Assembly: GCA_001464715.1 (NCBI GenBank)
Contig: LNDT01000016.1
Span: forward strand, 1 to 64,000
Reading direction: 5' to 3'
Source: Bdellovibrionales bacterium Ga0074137
GTDB lineage: Bacteria; Bdellovibrionota; Bdellovibrionia; Bdellovibrionales; JAMPXM01
DNA length: 64,000 bases
The position numbers and the translations under genes are program-made. Of this stretch, positions 24,632 through 33,407 are shown in pieces (within the stretch, counting starts at the first letter, position 1; each line of letters starts with the position of its first letter). The notes under the pieces were generated by a model. That model saw only the letters and a list, made by a program, of their open reading frames with translations. It made no database searches and was not told the origin of the DNA.

Positions 24632-25282
24632 TTATGAATTATCGCGATCTTGCAGAGCAACGAGGTCGTCTCGTTTTAAGATCTGAATCGAACGGCCATC
24701 CTGGCGGATGAGGCCCATCGTTTCCAATTCCGACAACGCCTTAATAATGGTCGAAACAGTACTTGCGCAAAAGTTAGCAATTTCTTGCCGCGTCCAGTTG
24801 TGATCCGGATGAAGATCCTTCAGAAACACCAGTGCCTGGGCCGCGCGAACCAAAACCTGATTTTCTAGAATCATGACGTGATGATTCTCGCATCGGCGAA
24901 GCTCTTTCGAAAGCACCTTTACGACGTCGCGAAGCAACGCCGGCTGTTTTTCGATCGCGAGATGAATCACTTCCTTGGGCACGAGCTTCAAAACCGTTGG
25001 CTCAATCGCAATCGAAGTGCCGTGGTATCCTTCCTCCGAAAACAAAGACCGATGTCCGAAGAACTGGCCCTGTCGAAAAAAGCGAACAAGGTGCTCTCGT
25101 CCTGACGTGGAGCCAATCAACATGAGTCCGACCAGACCACGTTTCACAAAATAAATTCCGCGAGCCTGATCACCGTGACTATAAACACGGTCGCCACGCT
25201 TGAGTTCAATCGTTTTCGCTTGCGATTCGAACTGCCACTTAATCTCAGTTGGCAACTCTGACCACAATTCTTTCCATTCCAT
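24632..25282 (-). CDS. Crp/Fnr-family transcriptional regulator of the sulfur module
   Basis: 216 residues: an N-terminal cyclic-nucleotide-binding-like beta barrel (G-D-R-V-Y-S-H-G-D-Q-A-R-G-I-Y-F-V, then F-F-G-H-R-S-L-F), a long dimerisation helix, and a C-terminal winged helix with W-T-R-Q-E-I-A-N-F and S-T-V-S-T-I-I-K-A-L-S as recognition helix. The Fnr iron-sulfur cysteine pattern is absent, and a cAMP-phosphate-binding R-S motif is not clear, so the signal may be persulfide, redox or another ligand. Identical palindromes on both sides of the gene make it the obvious controller of both sulfur operons. Confidence 0.85.
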   Translation of the reverse strand: MEWKELWSELPTEIKWQFESQAKTIELKRGDRVYSHGDQARGIYFVKRGLVGLMLIGSTSGREHLVRFFRQGQFFGHRSLFSEEGYHGTSIAIEPTVLKLVPKEVIHLAIEKQPALLRDVVKVLSKELRRCENHHVMILENQVLVRAAQALVFLKDLHPDHNWTRQEIANFCASTVSTIIKALSELETMGLIRQDGRSIQILKRDDLVALQDRDNS

Positions 25283-25360
25283 TGTTTTAGCCTAAGGTAC
25301 TCCACAGCAGTGAACAACTTTAATACGGTGTCCCGACTCCCCTTTTAGTTTCGCTGAATT

Positions 25361-25378
25361 ATGTGCCAGCACATCATC
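25361..25378. promoter_or_regulatory. Operator 2 for the Crp/Fnr-type regulator
   Basis: Perfect palindrome ATGTGC-CA-GCACAT at 25361-25374 followed by CATC, identical over 18 bases to operator 1 in opposite orientation. It lies 74 nt before the start of the second dioxygenase gene and 79 nt before the divergent regulator gene, so it could control both. Confidence 0.75.
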
Positions 25379-25447
25379 ACTCTTGCTGTTGGGAGCTATC
25401 TTAAAAAAAAGGACTAATTCGCAATTACCAAATCAGAGGCGCAGTTT

Positions 25448-26311
25448 ATGAGACCAAAAGTTAAAGAGTTTTTCGATAAAGCCACATGGACTTTAACTTA
25501 TGTCGTTTTCGATTCGACGACAAAGGATGCCGTCATTTTGGATCCCGTCTGGGACTATGATCCGGGCTCTTCAAAAATGAGCACGACATCTGTGGACCGA
25601 GTTCTCGAGTTTGTCCAAAAAAATGAATTGAAGGTTCATTACATCCTCGAAACCCATGCTCACGCGGACCACGTTTCGGGATCACAAGTTCTGAAAAGTA
25701 AATTGAAAGGTGCGAAAATTGGAATCGGAGCACGAATCACCGATGTTCAGAGAGTCTTTAAAACTGTCTTCAATCTGTCGCCCGAATTTCGAACCGACGG
25801 ACATCAATTTGATCTTCTGCTTGAGGAAGGAGTGCCGCTCAGAGCGGGTTCCTTGGACGTCGAAACGATTTTCACACCAGGTCACACGCCAGCGTGCGCG
25901 AGCTATGTGATTGGCGACGCCGTTTTCACCGGGGATGCTTTGTTTATGCCCGACTACGGAACCGGGCGATGCGACTTTCCTGCAGGAAGCTCGGAAGACC
26001 TCTTTCACTCTGTGCACGAGAAGCTCTACCAACTTCCTGACTCCTACCGAGTGTTCGTTGGGCATGACTACATGCCTGGCGGGCGGGCGCTCGCTTTCGA
26101 GTCGACCATCGAAGAAGAGAAGAAAAATAACATTCAACTTAAGGCCGAAACGACAAAGGATCAGTTCGTAGAGTTTCGGAACAAACGAGACAAAACACTG
26201 GCAGCACCACGACTTCTTCTTCCCAGCGTTCAAGTGAACATTGACGCGGGCTCGCTCCCGAAAGCGGAAACCAACGGTACTAGGTACTTAAAAATTCCGA
26301 TTCGCGAATAG
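25448..26311 (+). CDS. MBL-fold persulfide dioxygenase-like hydrolase (Blh/ETHE1 type)
   Basis: 287-residue metallo-beta-lactamase protein. The metal ligands are T-H-A-H-A-D-H-V near residue 72, T-P-G-H-T-P near 143, F-T-G-D-A-L-F near 158 and V-G-H-D-Y near 206. The domain is full length for the Blh/ETHE1 persulfide dioxygenase group, which oxidises glutathione persulfide to sulfite. It has no rhodanese domain, unlike the fusion protein nearby. AGAGG lies 8 nt before the ATG. Shared operators indicate coordinate induction with the sulfur operon. Confidence 0.88.
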   Translation: MRPKVKEFFDKATWTLTYVVFDSTTKDAVILDPVWDYDPGSSKMSTTSVDRVLEFVQKNELKVHYILETHAHADHVSGSQVLKSKLKGAKIGIGARITDVQRVFKTVFNLSPEFRTDGHQFDLLLEEGVPLRAGSLDVETIFTPGHTPACASYVIGDAVFTGDALFMPDYGTGRCDFPAGSSEDLFHSVHEKLYQLPDSYRVFVGHDYMPGGRALAFESTIEEEKKNNIQLKAETTKDQFVEFRNKRDKTLAAPRLLLPSVQVNIDAGSLPKAETNGTRYLKIPIRE

Positions 26312-26370
26312 GAAGTTTTCGTCCTTCTCACAGTCTGTGAATGAATCGTCGCCAGCAACGCGAGTTTTTA

Positions 26371-26400
26371 TGGCCCATGACGCGCTAGTCGCATGGGCCA
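26371..26400. promoter_or_regulatory. Inverted repeat upstream of the cbb3 operon
   Basis: Perfect 9-bp arms TGGCCCATG (26371-26379) and CATGGGCCA (26392-26400) separated by 12 bases, with no T-run on either side. It lies between the dioxygenase gene and ccoI, about 110 nt before ccoI. It may be a terminator of the former or an operator of the latter. No Fnr box (TTGAT-N4-ATCAA) was found here. Confidence 0.45.
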
Positions 26401-26509
26401 AATAGTCTCGACATGATGTTGATTGAGGACCGCGAGACATTCTGACTGCTTTCACGACGTCTCAATCTGGCATTGCGGCTGCAAATCCGATGATCATGAC
26501 GAGATCCTT

Positions 26510-28885
26510 ATGATTGCTCAAGCTGTGCGCCTCGCTACGTGTTTGCATTGCGGCACACTGATCACCGGCGAGACCGATTCAAACTTGAGCGAAAACTTCT
26601 GCTGCAGCGGCTGCAAGTTCGTCTTTGAATTTATGCAGGACCAAGGCTTGGCCAAGTTCTACGACCTCCGCAGTGCGAATCCTCCAGATTCAAAAACTCC
26701 CATTGAGTCGTCCAATTCAAATTTTGAATCCTTTGACGATCCTGAATTTCTTCTTTCAAAATCCGACAATGGCTCGCGCGTTAGATTTTATCTGAAGGGC
26801 ATGGACTGCGCGGCCTGCGTTTGGGTTCTTGAGAAGCTCCCCGAGTATTGCCCGGATGTGAAATCAGCTCGCGTGAACCTTGCTGAATCGACAATCGAGA
26901 TTGAGCGACAGCGGCAAGGCAAGTTTAGTTCCATCGCGCGCGTCCTAAATAGCCTCGGATACCGACCGCAGCCCTTACGTGAAGACGAAAGTTCAGTCCG
27001 TCTTCAAAAGCGTGAACAGCGTGAAGATATGATTCGAATTGGGGTCGCTGGAGCTCTGACCGGAAACATTATGATACTGACTGTTTCTCTGTATGGCGGA
27101 GCCAGCGGACTGCTAGCGAGGCAGTTTCATTGGCTAACGGCTCTCTTGGCGCTACCCGTTCTCACTTACTGCGCTTTCCCATTTTATAAAAGTGCGTACT
27201 ACTCGTTGCGGTCCTTTCGACTTAATATAGATGTCCCCATCGTCGCAGCACTTCTTGCCGGACTTGTTACCAGTAGCATCGCACTCATTCAAAGCACCGA
27301 TGCAATCTACTTTGATTCGCTTTCAATGCTCGTATTTTTGCTTCTCAGCAGCCGATACTTTCTTCGAAGTTTACAGAAGCGGCACTCGCAATCGACAAAC
27401 ATTGAGGACGATTTGCTAACGGGAGTGGTTCAGCTCGTGACTCCCGCGGGGTTCCAAAACATCAATGCCTCGAAATTGGAACCCGGGGATTTGATTCATG
27501 TAAAATCTGGCACTCTATTTCCTATCGACGGAGTGGTTGATCAAGGCCAAGCCACGGTAAGCGCGGCTGTCCTTACAGGAGAAAGCACGCCAGTACAAAT
27601 TGGAGTTGGTTCCATCATCGAGGCTGGCTATCGATGCATCGGTGGCGACTTTGTGGTCCGAGTCGTCAATCGAACTCGGCAAACTCGCCTTGCAAAAATC
27701 CTACGAGAGACCGAGCGCCTGGCCGATACAAAATCTGAATTTGTTCACCTCGCCGACCGAGCCGCCCAGTACTTTATCGGTGTCGTCTTTTTCTTCGCGG
27801 CCTCGATAGCTCTGTATTTCGCAGGCTCAAATCCCGGCGAGGGAATTTCACGGGCACTGGCGCTGATCATCGTGACTTGCCCTTGCGTCTTCGGAATCGC
27901 TATTCCGCTTTCAATGGCTCTCACTTTGCGCCGTGCCGCTAAGAACGGAATCATCGTCAAGTCATCGGATGCGATCGAACGCCTTTGGAATGTAAAGACA
28001 GTCTTCTTCGACAAGACGGCGACGCTTACGGAAGGCTCCATGATGGTGATACGTCACACTCAAACCGACGCTGAAAATCTTCAGATCGTCTACGGTCTTG
28101 AGAAAAATCAAGATCATCCCGTCGCTCGCACGCTTGTCGGTTTTGCGCGCGCCGCACAAGTGAACGTCGCAAAATATGAATCCATTGTTGATGATGTGGC
28201 GCCGCTGAAGACAGGCGGCGTTGTGGGATACGTCCATGGCCACCAATACAAAATCGAGCCCGCGCGACACCGAACGAAGCTTGCCAATGAACCGTCCTTG
28301 CTGGTGTCCACATTCGAACTTCGTAAAGACGATAAAGTCGTTTCAACTTTTGAGCTCGGCGACCGGCCGCGCGCCGAAGCCGCTTCAGTTCTTCAAGTTT
28401 TGCGAGCCAGGGGCCTTAAAACTGTCATGCTTTCAGGCGACCGAAAGCATGCGGCTGAGGCATGCGCGGCGACGTTAGACTTCAGTCCTAACGACGTCTT
28501 CACAGAAATGACTCCAGAATCTAAAGCTATGAAAATTAAAGAGTCCGACGAAGTCTGTCTGATGATTGGTGATGGTGCCAACGATGCGGCCGCTTTCGCT
28601 GCGGCATCAGTCGGCATCGCCGTCTGTGGAAGTCTCGATGTCAGCCTTCGGTCGGCGGATGTTTATCTGACTCGGCCCGATCTCAACTGCATTCCTAAAC
28701 TTCTGAAGATTGCAGCCGAGGCAAAATCTGCAATTTACCGCAATCTCGCTTTCTCGGTCTCATTCAATGTCACCGCTGGAACAATGGCCGCACTGGGCCT
28801 GATGACTCCACTCTGGGCGGCGGTCCTCATGCCATTAAGCTCTTTGATCGTGCTCGTCTCGGCCAACTGGGAAACGACCGCATGA
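26510..28885 (+). CDS. ccoI: Copper-exporting P1B ATPase for cbb3 assembly (CcoI/FixI)
   Basis: 791-residue membrane ATPase supplying copper for the CuB site of cbb3 oxidase. The N-terminus has C-L-H-C and F-C-C-S-G-C (the CcoI-type Cys-rich domain), then a heavy-metal-associated domain with G-M-D-C-A-A-C. The membrane metal site is C-P-C, T-G-E-S is the dephosphorylation loop, and G-D-G-A-N-D-A is the hinge. The phosphorylation motif reads D-K-T-A-T-L-T, not D-K-T-G-T-L-T, an unusual change in a nearly invariant sequence. The start at 26510 is chosen because the Cys-rich domain follows directly. The stop overlaps ccoS (ATGA). Confidence 0.9.
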   Translation: MIAQAVRLATCLHCGTLITGETDSNLSENFCCSGCKFVFEFMQDQGLAKFYDLRSANPPDSKTPIESSNSNFESFDDPEFLLSKSDNGSRVRFYLKGMDCAACVWVLEKLPEYCPDVKSARVNLAESTIEIERQRQGKFSSIARVLNSLGYRPQPLREDESSVRLQKREQREDMIRIGVAGALTGNIMILTVSLYGGASGLLARQFHWLTALLALPVLTYCAFPFYKSAYYSLRSFRLNIDVPIVAALLAGLVTSSIALIQSTDAIYFDSLSMLVFLLLSSRYFLRSLQKRHSQSTNIEDDLLTGVVQLVTPAGFQNINASKLEPGDLIHVKSGTLFPIDGVVDQGQATVSAAVLTGESTPVQIGVGSIIEAGYRCIGGDFVVRVVNRTRQTRLAKILRETERLADTKSEFVHLADRAAQYFIGVVFFFAASIALYFAGSNPGEGISRALALIIVTCPCVFGIAIPLSMALTLRRAAKNGIIVKSSDAIERLWNVKTVFFDKTATLTEGSMMVIRHTQTDAENLQIVYGLEKNQDHPVARTLVGFARAAQVNVAKYESIVDDVAPLKTGGVVGYVHGHQYKIEPARHRTKLANEPSLLVSTFELRKDDKVVSTFELGDRPRAEAASVLQVLRARGLKTVMLSGDRKHAAEACAATLDFSPNDVFTEMTPESKAMKIKESDEVCLMIGDGANDAAAFAAASVGIAVCGSLDVSLRSADVYLTRPDLNCIPKLLKIAAEAKSAIYRNLAFSVSFNVTAGTMAALGLMTPLWAAVLMPLSSLIVLVSANWETTA

Positions 28886-29058
28886 ATATCATCTACTTTC
28901 TACTTCCGGTTGCATTGGTTCTTGGAGGCGGATTTGCCATCGCCTTTTCTTACTTTTCTTGGCGCGGGCAATTCGATGATCTCGAAACGCCAGCCCACCG
29001 AATTCTGATTGACGACGACGACGTTTCACCACTGCGTAAGAAAGGCAATTCAACATGA
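28882..29058 (+). CDS. ccoS: cbb3 oxidase maturation protein CcoS
   Basis: Too short for most gene finders: 58 residues, beginning M-N-I-I-Y-F-L-L-P-V and containing one membrane helix followed by Y-F-S-W-R-G-Q-F-D-D-L-E-T-P-A-H-R-I-L, the standard CcoS pattern. It overlaps ccoI and ccoNO by 4 nt each. CcoS is needed to insert haem and copper into the oxidase. Confidence 0.9.
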   Translation: MNIIYFLLPVALVLGGGFAIAFSYFSWRGQFDDLETPAHRILIDDDDVSPLRKKGNST

Positions 29059-31172
29059 GTCAAGTTCAGCAATCCCAGGAGACGTTTTCTTACGACGACG
29101 ACATCGTCAAGAAGTTCACGCTCGCGACACTCGTATGGGGAGGCGTCGCATTTCTTGTCGGAATATTGGCGGCTCTACAGTTGGCAGCTTGGCAGCTCAA
29201 TTTTGATCTCAGTTGGCTGACGTTTGGACGACTTCGTCCTCTTCACACCAATGCTGCGATTTTCGCCTTCGGTGGCAACGCTATTTTTGCAGGAATCTAC
29301 TACTCCACGCAGCGCCTTTGCAAAGCGCGACTCTTTAACGATACGCTCAGTAAAATTCATTTTTGGGGTTGGCAGCTTATTATCGTCGCAGCGGCGATCA
29401 CACTTCCGCTGGGGCTATCGCAGAGTAAAGAGTACGCTGAACTTGAGTGGCCCATCGATATCGCGATCACAGTTGTATGGGTTATCTTCGCGGTGAATTT
29501 TTTCGGGACTCTGGCACGGCGGCGCGAACGACATCTCTACGTCGCTCTTTGGTTTTACATCTCAACAATTATCACGGTCGCGGTTCTGCACGTCGTAAAC
29601 TCGATCGAGATTCCCGTCTCTTGGTTTCAAAGCTATCCCGTTTACGCAGGCGTTCAAGATGCCCTGGTTCAATGGTGGTATGGACACAACGCGGTCGCAT
29701 TTTTTCTGACAACTCCGTTTCTAGGGCTCATGTACTACTTTCTTCCGAAAGCCGCGAATCGCCCGGTTTATAGCTATCGTCTTTCGATCGTTCACTTCTG
29801 GTCGCTTGTTTTCATCTACATTTGGGCGGGCCCTCATCACCTTCTCTACACCGCACTTCCAAACTGGGCCCAGACTCTGGGGATGGTCTTTTCAATCATG
29901 CTTTGGGCGCCAAGCTGGGGCGGAATGATCAACGGTCTTCTCACTCTTCGTGGCTCATGGGACAAAGTTCGCACCGAGCCAGTTCTGAAATTCATGGTTG
30001 TGGCTATTACGTTTTACGGAATGGCGACCTTCGAAGGCCCCCTTCTGTCGATCAAATCGGTCAGTGCGATTGGACACTACACAGATTGGATTATTGCGCA
30101 CGTTCACGGCGGCACGCTGGGATGGAATGGATTTTTAACATTCGGAATGATCTATTATCTGATTCCAAAACTTTACCGCACAGAGCTTTACTCAAAGCGC
30201 CTCGCCAATATGCACTTCTGGATCGGAACCGTCGGGATCTTGATGTATCTGATTGCGATGTACACCTCGGGCTTCACTCAAAGCATGATGCTTCGAGCGA
30301 TAGACGCCGAAACTGGAAAGCTTGTTTACCCTGATTTCGTAGAGACCGTCGTTCGAATCATCCCTCTCTATTGGGCTCGAGCTGTCGGAGGAATTCTATA
30401 TCTCGCCGGATTCCTGATCATGTGCTGGAACGTCTACAAAACGTGCCAAGCGGCGCCAAAAAAGCAACCCGTCGAAGTTTTTCGCGCACCAGCTATGCCA
30501 GCCGAAGAAGTGGGTGGCCACTGGCATCGCAGACTTGAAGGGTGGATGCCGACGTTTTCAGTTCTCGCGTTTCTAGCAATCCTCGTCGGCTCGGCGATCG
30601 AAATTCTTCCCACACTTGTCGCACACACCTACACACCGGTGACGGCGGGCGTAGCGCCCTACACGGCGCTTGAACTTGCCGGACGCGATATCTACGTGCG
30701 AGAGGGCTGCTACAACTGTCACTCGCAAATGATACGAACGCTTCCCGAAGATGTGCTCCGTTATGGAAAGCCGTCTCTTGCTGAAGAGTCGATGTATGAT
30801 CGCCCTTTTCAGTGGGGTTCGAAACGGACCGGTCCTGACCTCGCACGTGTCGGTGGAAAATATCCCGACCTGTGGCACTACCGCCACATGCTCGATCCAC
30901 GGTCAGTGACTCCGAACTCTATCATGCCTTCATATCCTTGGCTCTTTGATGCCAAGACCAATTTCGATGGTCTCAACAGAAAATTCGCTGTCATGAAGTC
31001 GCTGGGTGTTCCCTACACGGATGACGAAGTAGCGAATGCTTCGAAAGCAGCTCGAGACCAGGCTCTCACAATTGCAAATGGTCTTCGAGGAGACTCCCCC
31101 GTGAAAAATCTTGAGGACCGCGAAATCATTGCGATGATCGCCTACATGCAAAGACTCGGAGCTAAGCGATGA
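29055..31172 (+). CDS. ccoNO: cbb3-type cytochrome c oxidase, fused subunits I and II (CcoNO)
   Basis: 705-residue fusion. Residues 1-480 are CcoN, a 12-helix haem-copper oxidase core: L-H-T-N-A-A-I-F and W-W-Y-G-H-N-A-V carry haem and CuB ligand histidines, and H-V-H-G-G-T-L-G-W closes the haem site. Residues 510-705 are CcoO, with one membrane helix and one haem c motif C-Y-N-C-H (V-R-E-G-C-Y-N-C-H-S-Q-M-I), then R-T-G-P-D-L-A-R-V-G and S-I-M-P-S-Y, the axial Met. In most bacteria these are two genes; the fused form is known in some lineages. The stop overlaps ccoQ as ATGA. Confidence 0.93.
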   Translation: MSQVQQSQETFSYDDDIVKKFTLATLVWGGVAFLVGILAALQLAAWQLNFDLSWLTFGRLRPLHTNAAIFAFGGNAIFAGIYYSTQRLCKARLFNDTLSKIHFWGWQLIIVAAAITLPLGLSQSKEYAELEWPIDIAITVVWVIFAVNFFGTLARRRERHLYVALWFYISTIITVAVLHVVNSIEIPVSWFQSYPVYAGVQDALVQWWYGHNAVAFFLTTPFLGLMYYFLPKAANRPVYSYRLSIVHFWSLVFIYIWAGPHHLLYTALPNWAQTLGMVFSIMLWAPSWGGMINGLLTLRGSWDKVRTEPVLKFMVVAITFYGMATFEGPLLSIKSVSAIGHYTDWIIAHVHGGTLGWNGFLTFGMIYYLIPKLYRTELYSKRLANMHFWIGTVGILMYLIAMYTSGFTQSMMLRAIDAETGKLVYPDFVETVVRIIPLYWARAVGGILYLAGFLIMCWNVYKTCQAAPKKQPVEVFRAPAMPAEEVGGHWHRRLEGWMPTFSVLAFLAILVGSAIEILPTLVAHTYTPVTAGVAPYTALELAGRDIYVREGCYNCHSQMIRTLPEDVLRYGKPSLAEESMYDRPFQWGSKRTGPDLARVGGKYPDLWHYRHMLDPRSVTPNSIMPSYPWLFDAKTNFDGLNRKFAVMKSLGVPYTDDEVANASKAARDQALTIANGLRGDSPVKNLEDREIIAMIAYMQRLGAKR

Positions 31173-31342
31173 AACAAGAAATCCTCACTCGCTTTCCGTG
31201 GCCTTGGCTTCCATCGCTGGCTCTTTTGATATTCTTCATTTTCTTCATTGGCTTGATTGCGCAGCTGATGATGACGTCGCGTCAACCGTTGCTCGCTCGC
31301 CAATCGAAACTTCCTCTTGAGGAGGCTGAAAAACATGAATAA
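31169..31342 (+). CDS. ccoQ: cbb3 oxidase small subunit CcoQ
   Basis: 57-residue membrane protein with one helix (residues 14-34, L-P-S-L-A-L-L-I-F-F), preceded by R-F-P-W-P-W and followed by a basic-acidic tail. Size, topology and place between ccoO and ccoP identify it as CcoQ, which stabilises the complex. The ATG overlaps the ccoNO stop and the end overlaps ccoP by 8 nt. Confidence 0.8.
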   Translation: MKQEILTRFPWPWLPSLALLIFFIFFIGLIAQLMMTSRQPLLARQSKLPLEEAEKHE

Positions 31343-31952
31343 TTCAGATAAAAATAATACCAACACAAATGGTGGCGTCGAAATTTTCTCAACCGAGAAA
31401 GCCCTTTTGTTGGATCACAATTACGACGGCATTCGCGAGCTTGATCACGTGCTACCTCGCTGGTGGGTTTGGCTACTGTACGCGACAATTGTATTTTCAG
31501 TCTGGTACTCGGGCTACTACATGCTGGGCTCGGGCCCCACGCCCGAACAAGAACTCGCAGAAGAGATGACACGTATTGAAGCGCTGAAACCGCCGACGAA
31601 TGCAGGTGGATTGCCTGAGGCAGCATCTCTCGTTTCGGCACTTGGCGATACATCGCGAGCGAACCACGGGCGCGAAGTTTACCTTGGCAAGTGCGTGGCC
31701 TGCCATGGAGACCACGGTCAAGGAACAATCGGCCCCAATCTCACCGATGAATTTTGGATTCACGGAGGCGCGCCTACAGACGTCGCAAGAATTGTGGCCG
31801 TCGGTGTTCCCGAAAAAGGAATGCCTCCATGGGGGCCACTGCTTTCACCCGATGAACTCACTGACCTTGTTGTCTTTATCGATTCCATAAAAGGATCAAA
31901 CCCAGCGGGTGCGAAAGCAGCGCAAGGGGAAAAGTACGATGCGAAGAACTAG
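31335..31952 (+). CDS. ccoP: cbb3 oxidase subunit CcoP, mono-haem
   Basis: 205 residues. The start at 31335 follows GAGGAGG. The N-terminal part has the CcoP sequence N-Y-D-G-I-R-E-L-D-H and one helix after L-P-R-W-W-V-W-L. Only one haem c site is present (K-C-V-A-C-H-G-D-H-G near residue 120), with axial-Met region G-M-P-P-W-G-P-L. Standard CcoP has two haem c domains and about 300 residues; here one whole domain is missing, so electrons probably enter through a single haem before CcoO. Confidence 0.88.
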   Translation: MNNSDKNNTNTNGGVEIFSTEKALLLDHNYDGIRELDHVLPRWWVWLLYATIVFSVWYSGYYMLGSGPTPEQELAEEMTRIEALKPPTNAGGLPEAASLVSALGDTSRANHGREVYLGKCVACHGDHGQGTIGPNLTDEFWIHGGAPTDVARIVAVGVPEKGMPPWGPLLSPDELTDLVVFIDSIKGSNPAGAKAAQGEKYDAKN

Positions 31953-31958
31953 GTTCGT

Positions 31959-33407
31959 ATGACAAGCCCGTTTGAGCTACATCCCGATCGACTGGGTACG
32001 ACGGACGAAAAAGGTCGTCGCATCTTCATGCACCCAGCGGACGTCGCTGGGTTCTTTCGTCGTTGGCGCGGACGCACTCAAGCTTTTCTCATTTTGTTTT
32101 TTTTGGCGCTACCCTGGTTGAAAATCAACGGCCAGCAAGCCGTGCTGCTGAATCTTAGTGACCGTCACTTCGAAATTTTTGGTCTCTCACTTCGGGCCCA
32201 CAATTCACCGCTACTGATTTTAGTTCTTGCAACGGCAGGCTTCGGACTCTTCTTCGTCACAGCCGTTTGGGGACGCATTTGGTGTGGATGGGCGTGTCCA
32301 CAGACTGTTTTTATTGACGGCGTCTTTCGAAAGATTGAACGCTGGATCGAGGGCACTGCCCTTGAACGCAGACGCCTGGACGCTGCGAAGTGGTCCTTTT
32401 CAAAACTAGTGAAGCGGTCCGTGAAGTGGGCTTTGTTCCTTATTGTGAGTCTTATCATCACACACAGCTTTCTTGCTTACTTTGTCGGAACCGAGAAGCT
32501 TGGAACGATGATACGGTCGTCGCCGCTTGAAAATCGCGGAGACTTTCTCTTCATGCTTTTCGCAACGGCCATCATACTTTTCGACTTCGCTTGGTTTCGC
32601 GAACAGTTCTGTACCATTGTTTGCCCCTATGGGCGCTTTCAGTCCGTCGTCATGGGAAAAGGTTCCCTTGTCGTCGCTTATGACAGTGCTCGCGGCGAAC
32701 CCCGCTCGACGCCACAAACAAAGTCTCTCGCAAAAGTGCACGGCGGAAAGCTTGGTGACTGCGTGAACTGTTATCGCTGCGTTCAAGTATGCCCGACAGG
32801 AATCGACATTCGCCGGGGTCTACAAATGGAATGTATTGCGTGCACCTCGTGCATCGATGCCTGTGATGAAGTGATGACGAAAGTCGGAAAGCCCGTGGGT
32901 CTAATAAAATACGACACTTTGGTGCCGGCTTTAGCCCGGACACGCGGACTCAACTCTCGAGCGATCGTCTACCTAACACTTTGCCTTATTTCAATTTCAA
33001 CTCTCATTTACTTCGTGAGCAGCATGAAACCACTGGGATTTGAAATTTTGAGAGCGAAAAGTGCGCCGTACACAACTCAAGTCCAAGCCAACGGATCCAT
33101 TCAGGTCGTCAATCACTTCAAGATTGAACTAAGTAATCAGGGAGACTCGGACCTAAAGCTGATGTTCGGTATCGCTCAAGAGTCGAATGCAAGCTCATCT
33201 GAACCCGCAGAACTTATCACTGCCTTTCAGCCATTGACGCTCGATCGCAATGACATTCGTCAAGTGGACGTCTTTGTTCGCTTTCCAAAGTCGATTCTTA
33301 AAAATGGTCAGGCCAAAGTTCGGATTTCCATTGAAGATGAGCCAGCGGACAGTACGGAAAAAATCAACATGAAAAAGGAGGTCACACTTGTCGGGCCTTT
33401 TTCCTGA
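31959..33407 (+). CDS. ccoG: cbb3 oxidase assembly ferredoxin-like protein CcoG
   Basis: 482-residue polyferredoxin of the FixG/RdxA family, a cupric reductase needed for copper insertion. It has five membrane helices, the early W-C-G-W-A-C-P-Q-T-V, E-Q-F-C-T-I-V-C-P-Y-G-R-F, and two 4Fe-4S sites (C-V-N-C-Y-R-C-V-Q-V-C-P and C-I-A-C-T-S-C-I-D-A-C). The C-terminal 120 residues form the periplasmic immunoglobulin-like domain. It follows ccoP by 6 nt. The stop lies inside the start region of the next gene. Confidence 0.92.
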   Translation: MTSPFELHPDRLGTTDEKGRRIFMHPADVAGFFRRWRGRTQAFLILFFLALPWLKINGQQAVLLNLSDRHFEIFGLSLRAHNSPLLILVLATAGFGLFFVTAVWGRIWCGWACPQTVFIDGVFRKIERWIEGTALERRRLDAAKWSFSKLVKRSVKWALFLIVSLIITHSFLAYFVGTEKLGTMIRSSPLENRGDFLFMLFATAIILFDFAWFREQFCTIVCPYGRFQSVVMGKGSLVVAYDSARGEPRSTPQTKSLAKVHGGKLGDCVNCYRCVQVCPTGIDIRRGLQMECIACTSCIDACDEVMTKVGKPVGLIKYDTLVPALARTRGLNSRAIVYLTLCLISISTLIYFVSSMKPLGFEILRAKSAPYTTQVQANGSIQVVNHFKIELSNQGDSDLKLMFGIAQESNASSSEPAELITAFQPLTLDRNDIRQVDVFVRFPKSILKNGQAKVRISIEDEPADSTEKINMKKEVTLVGPFS

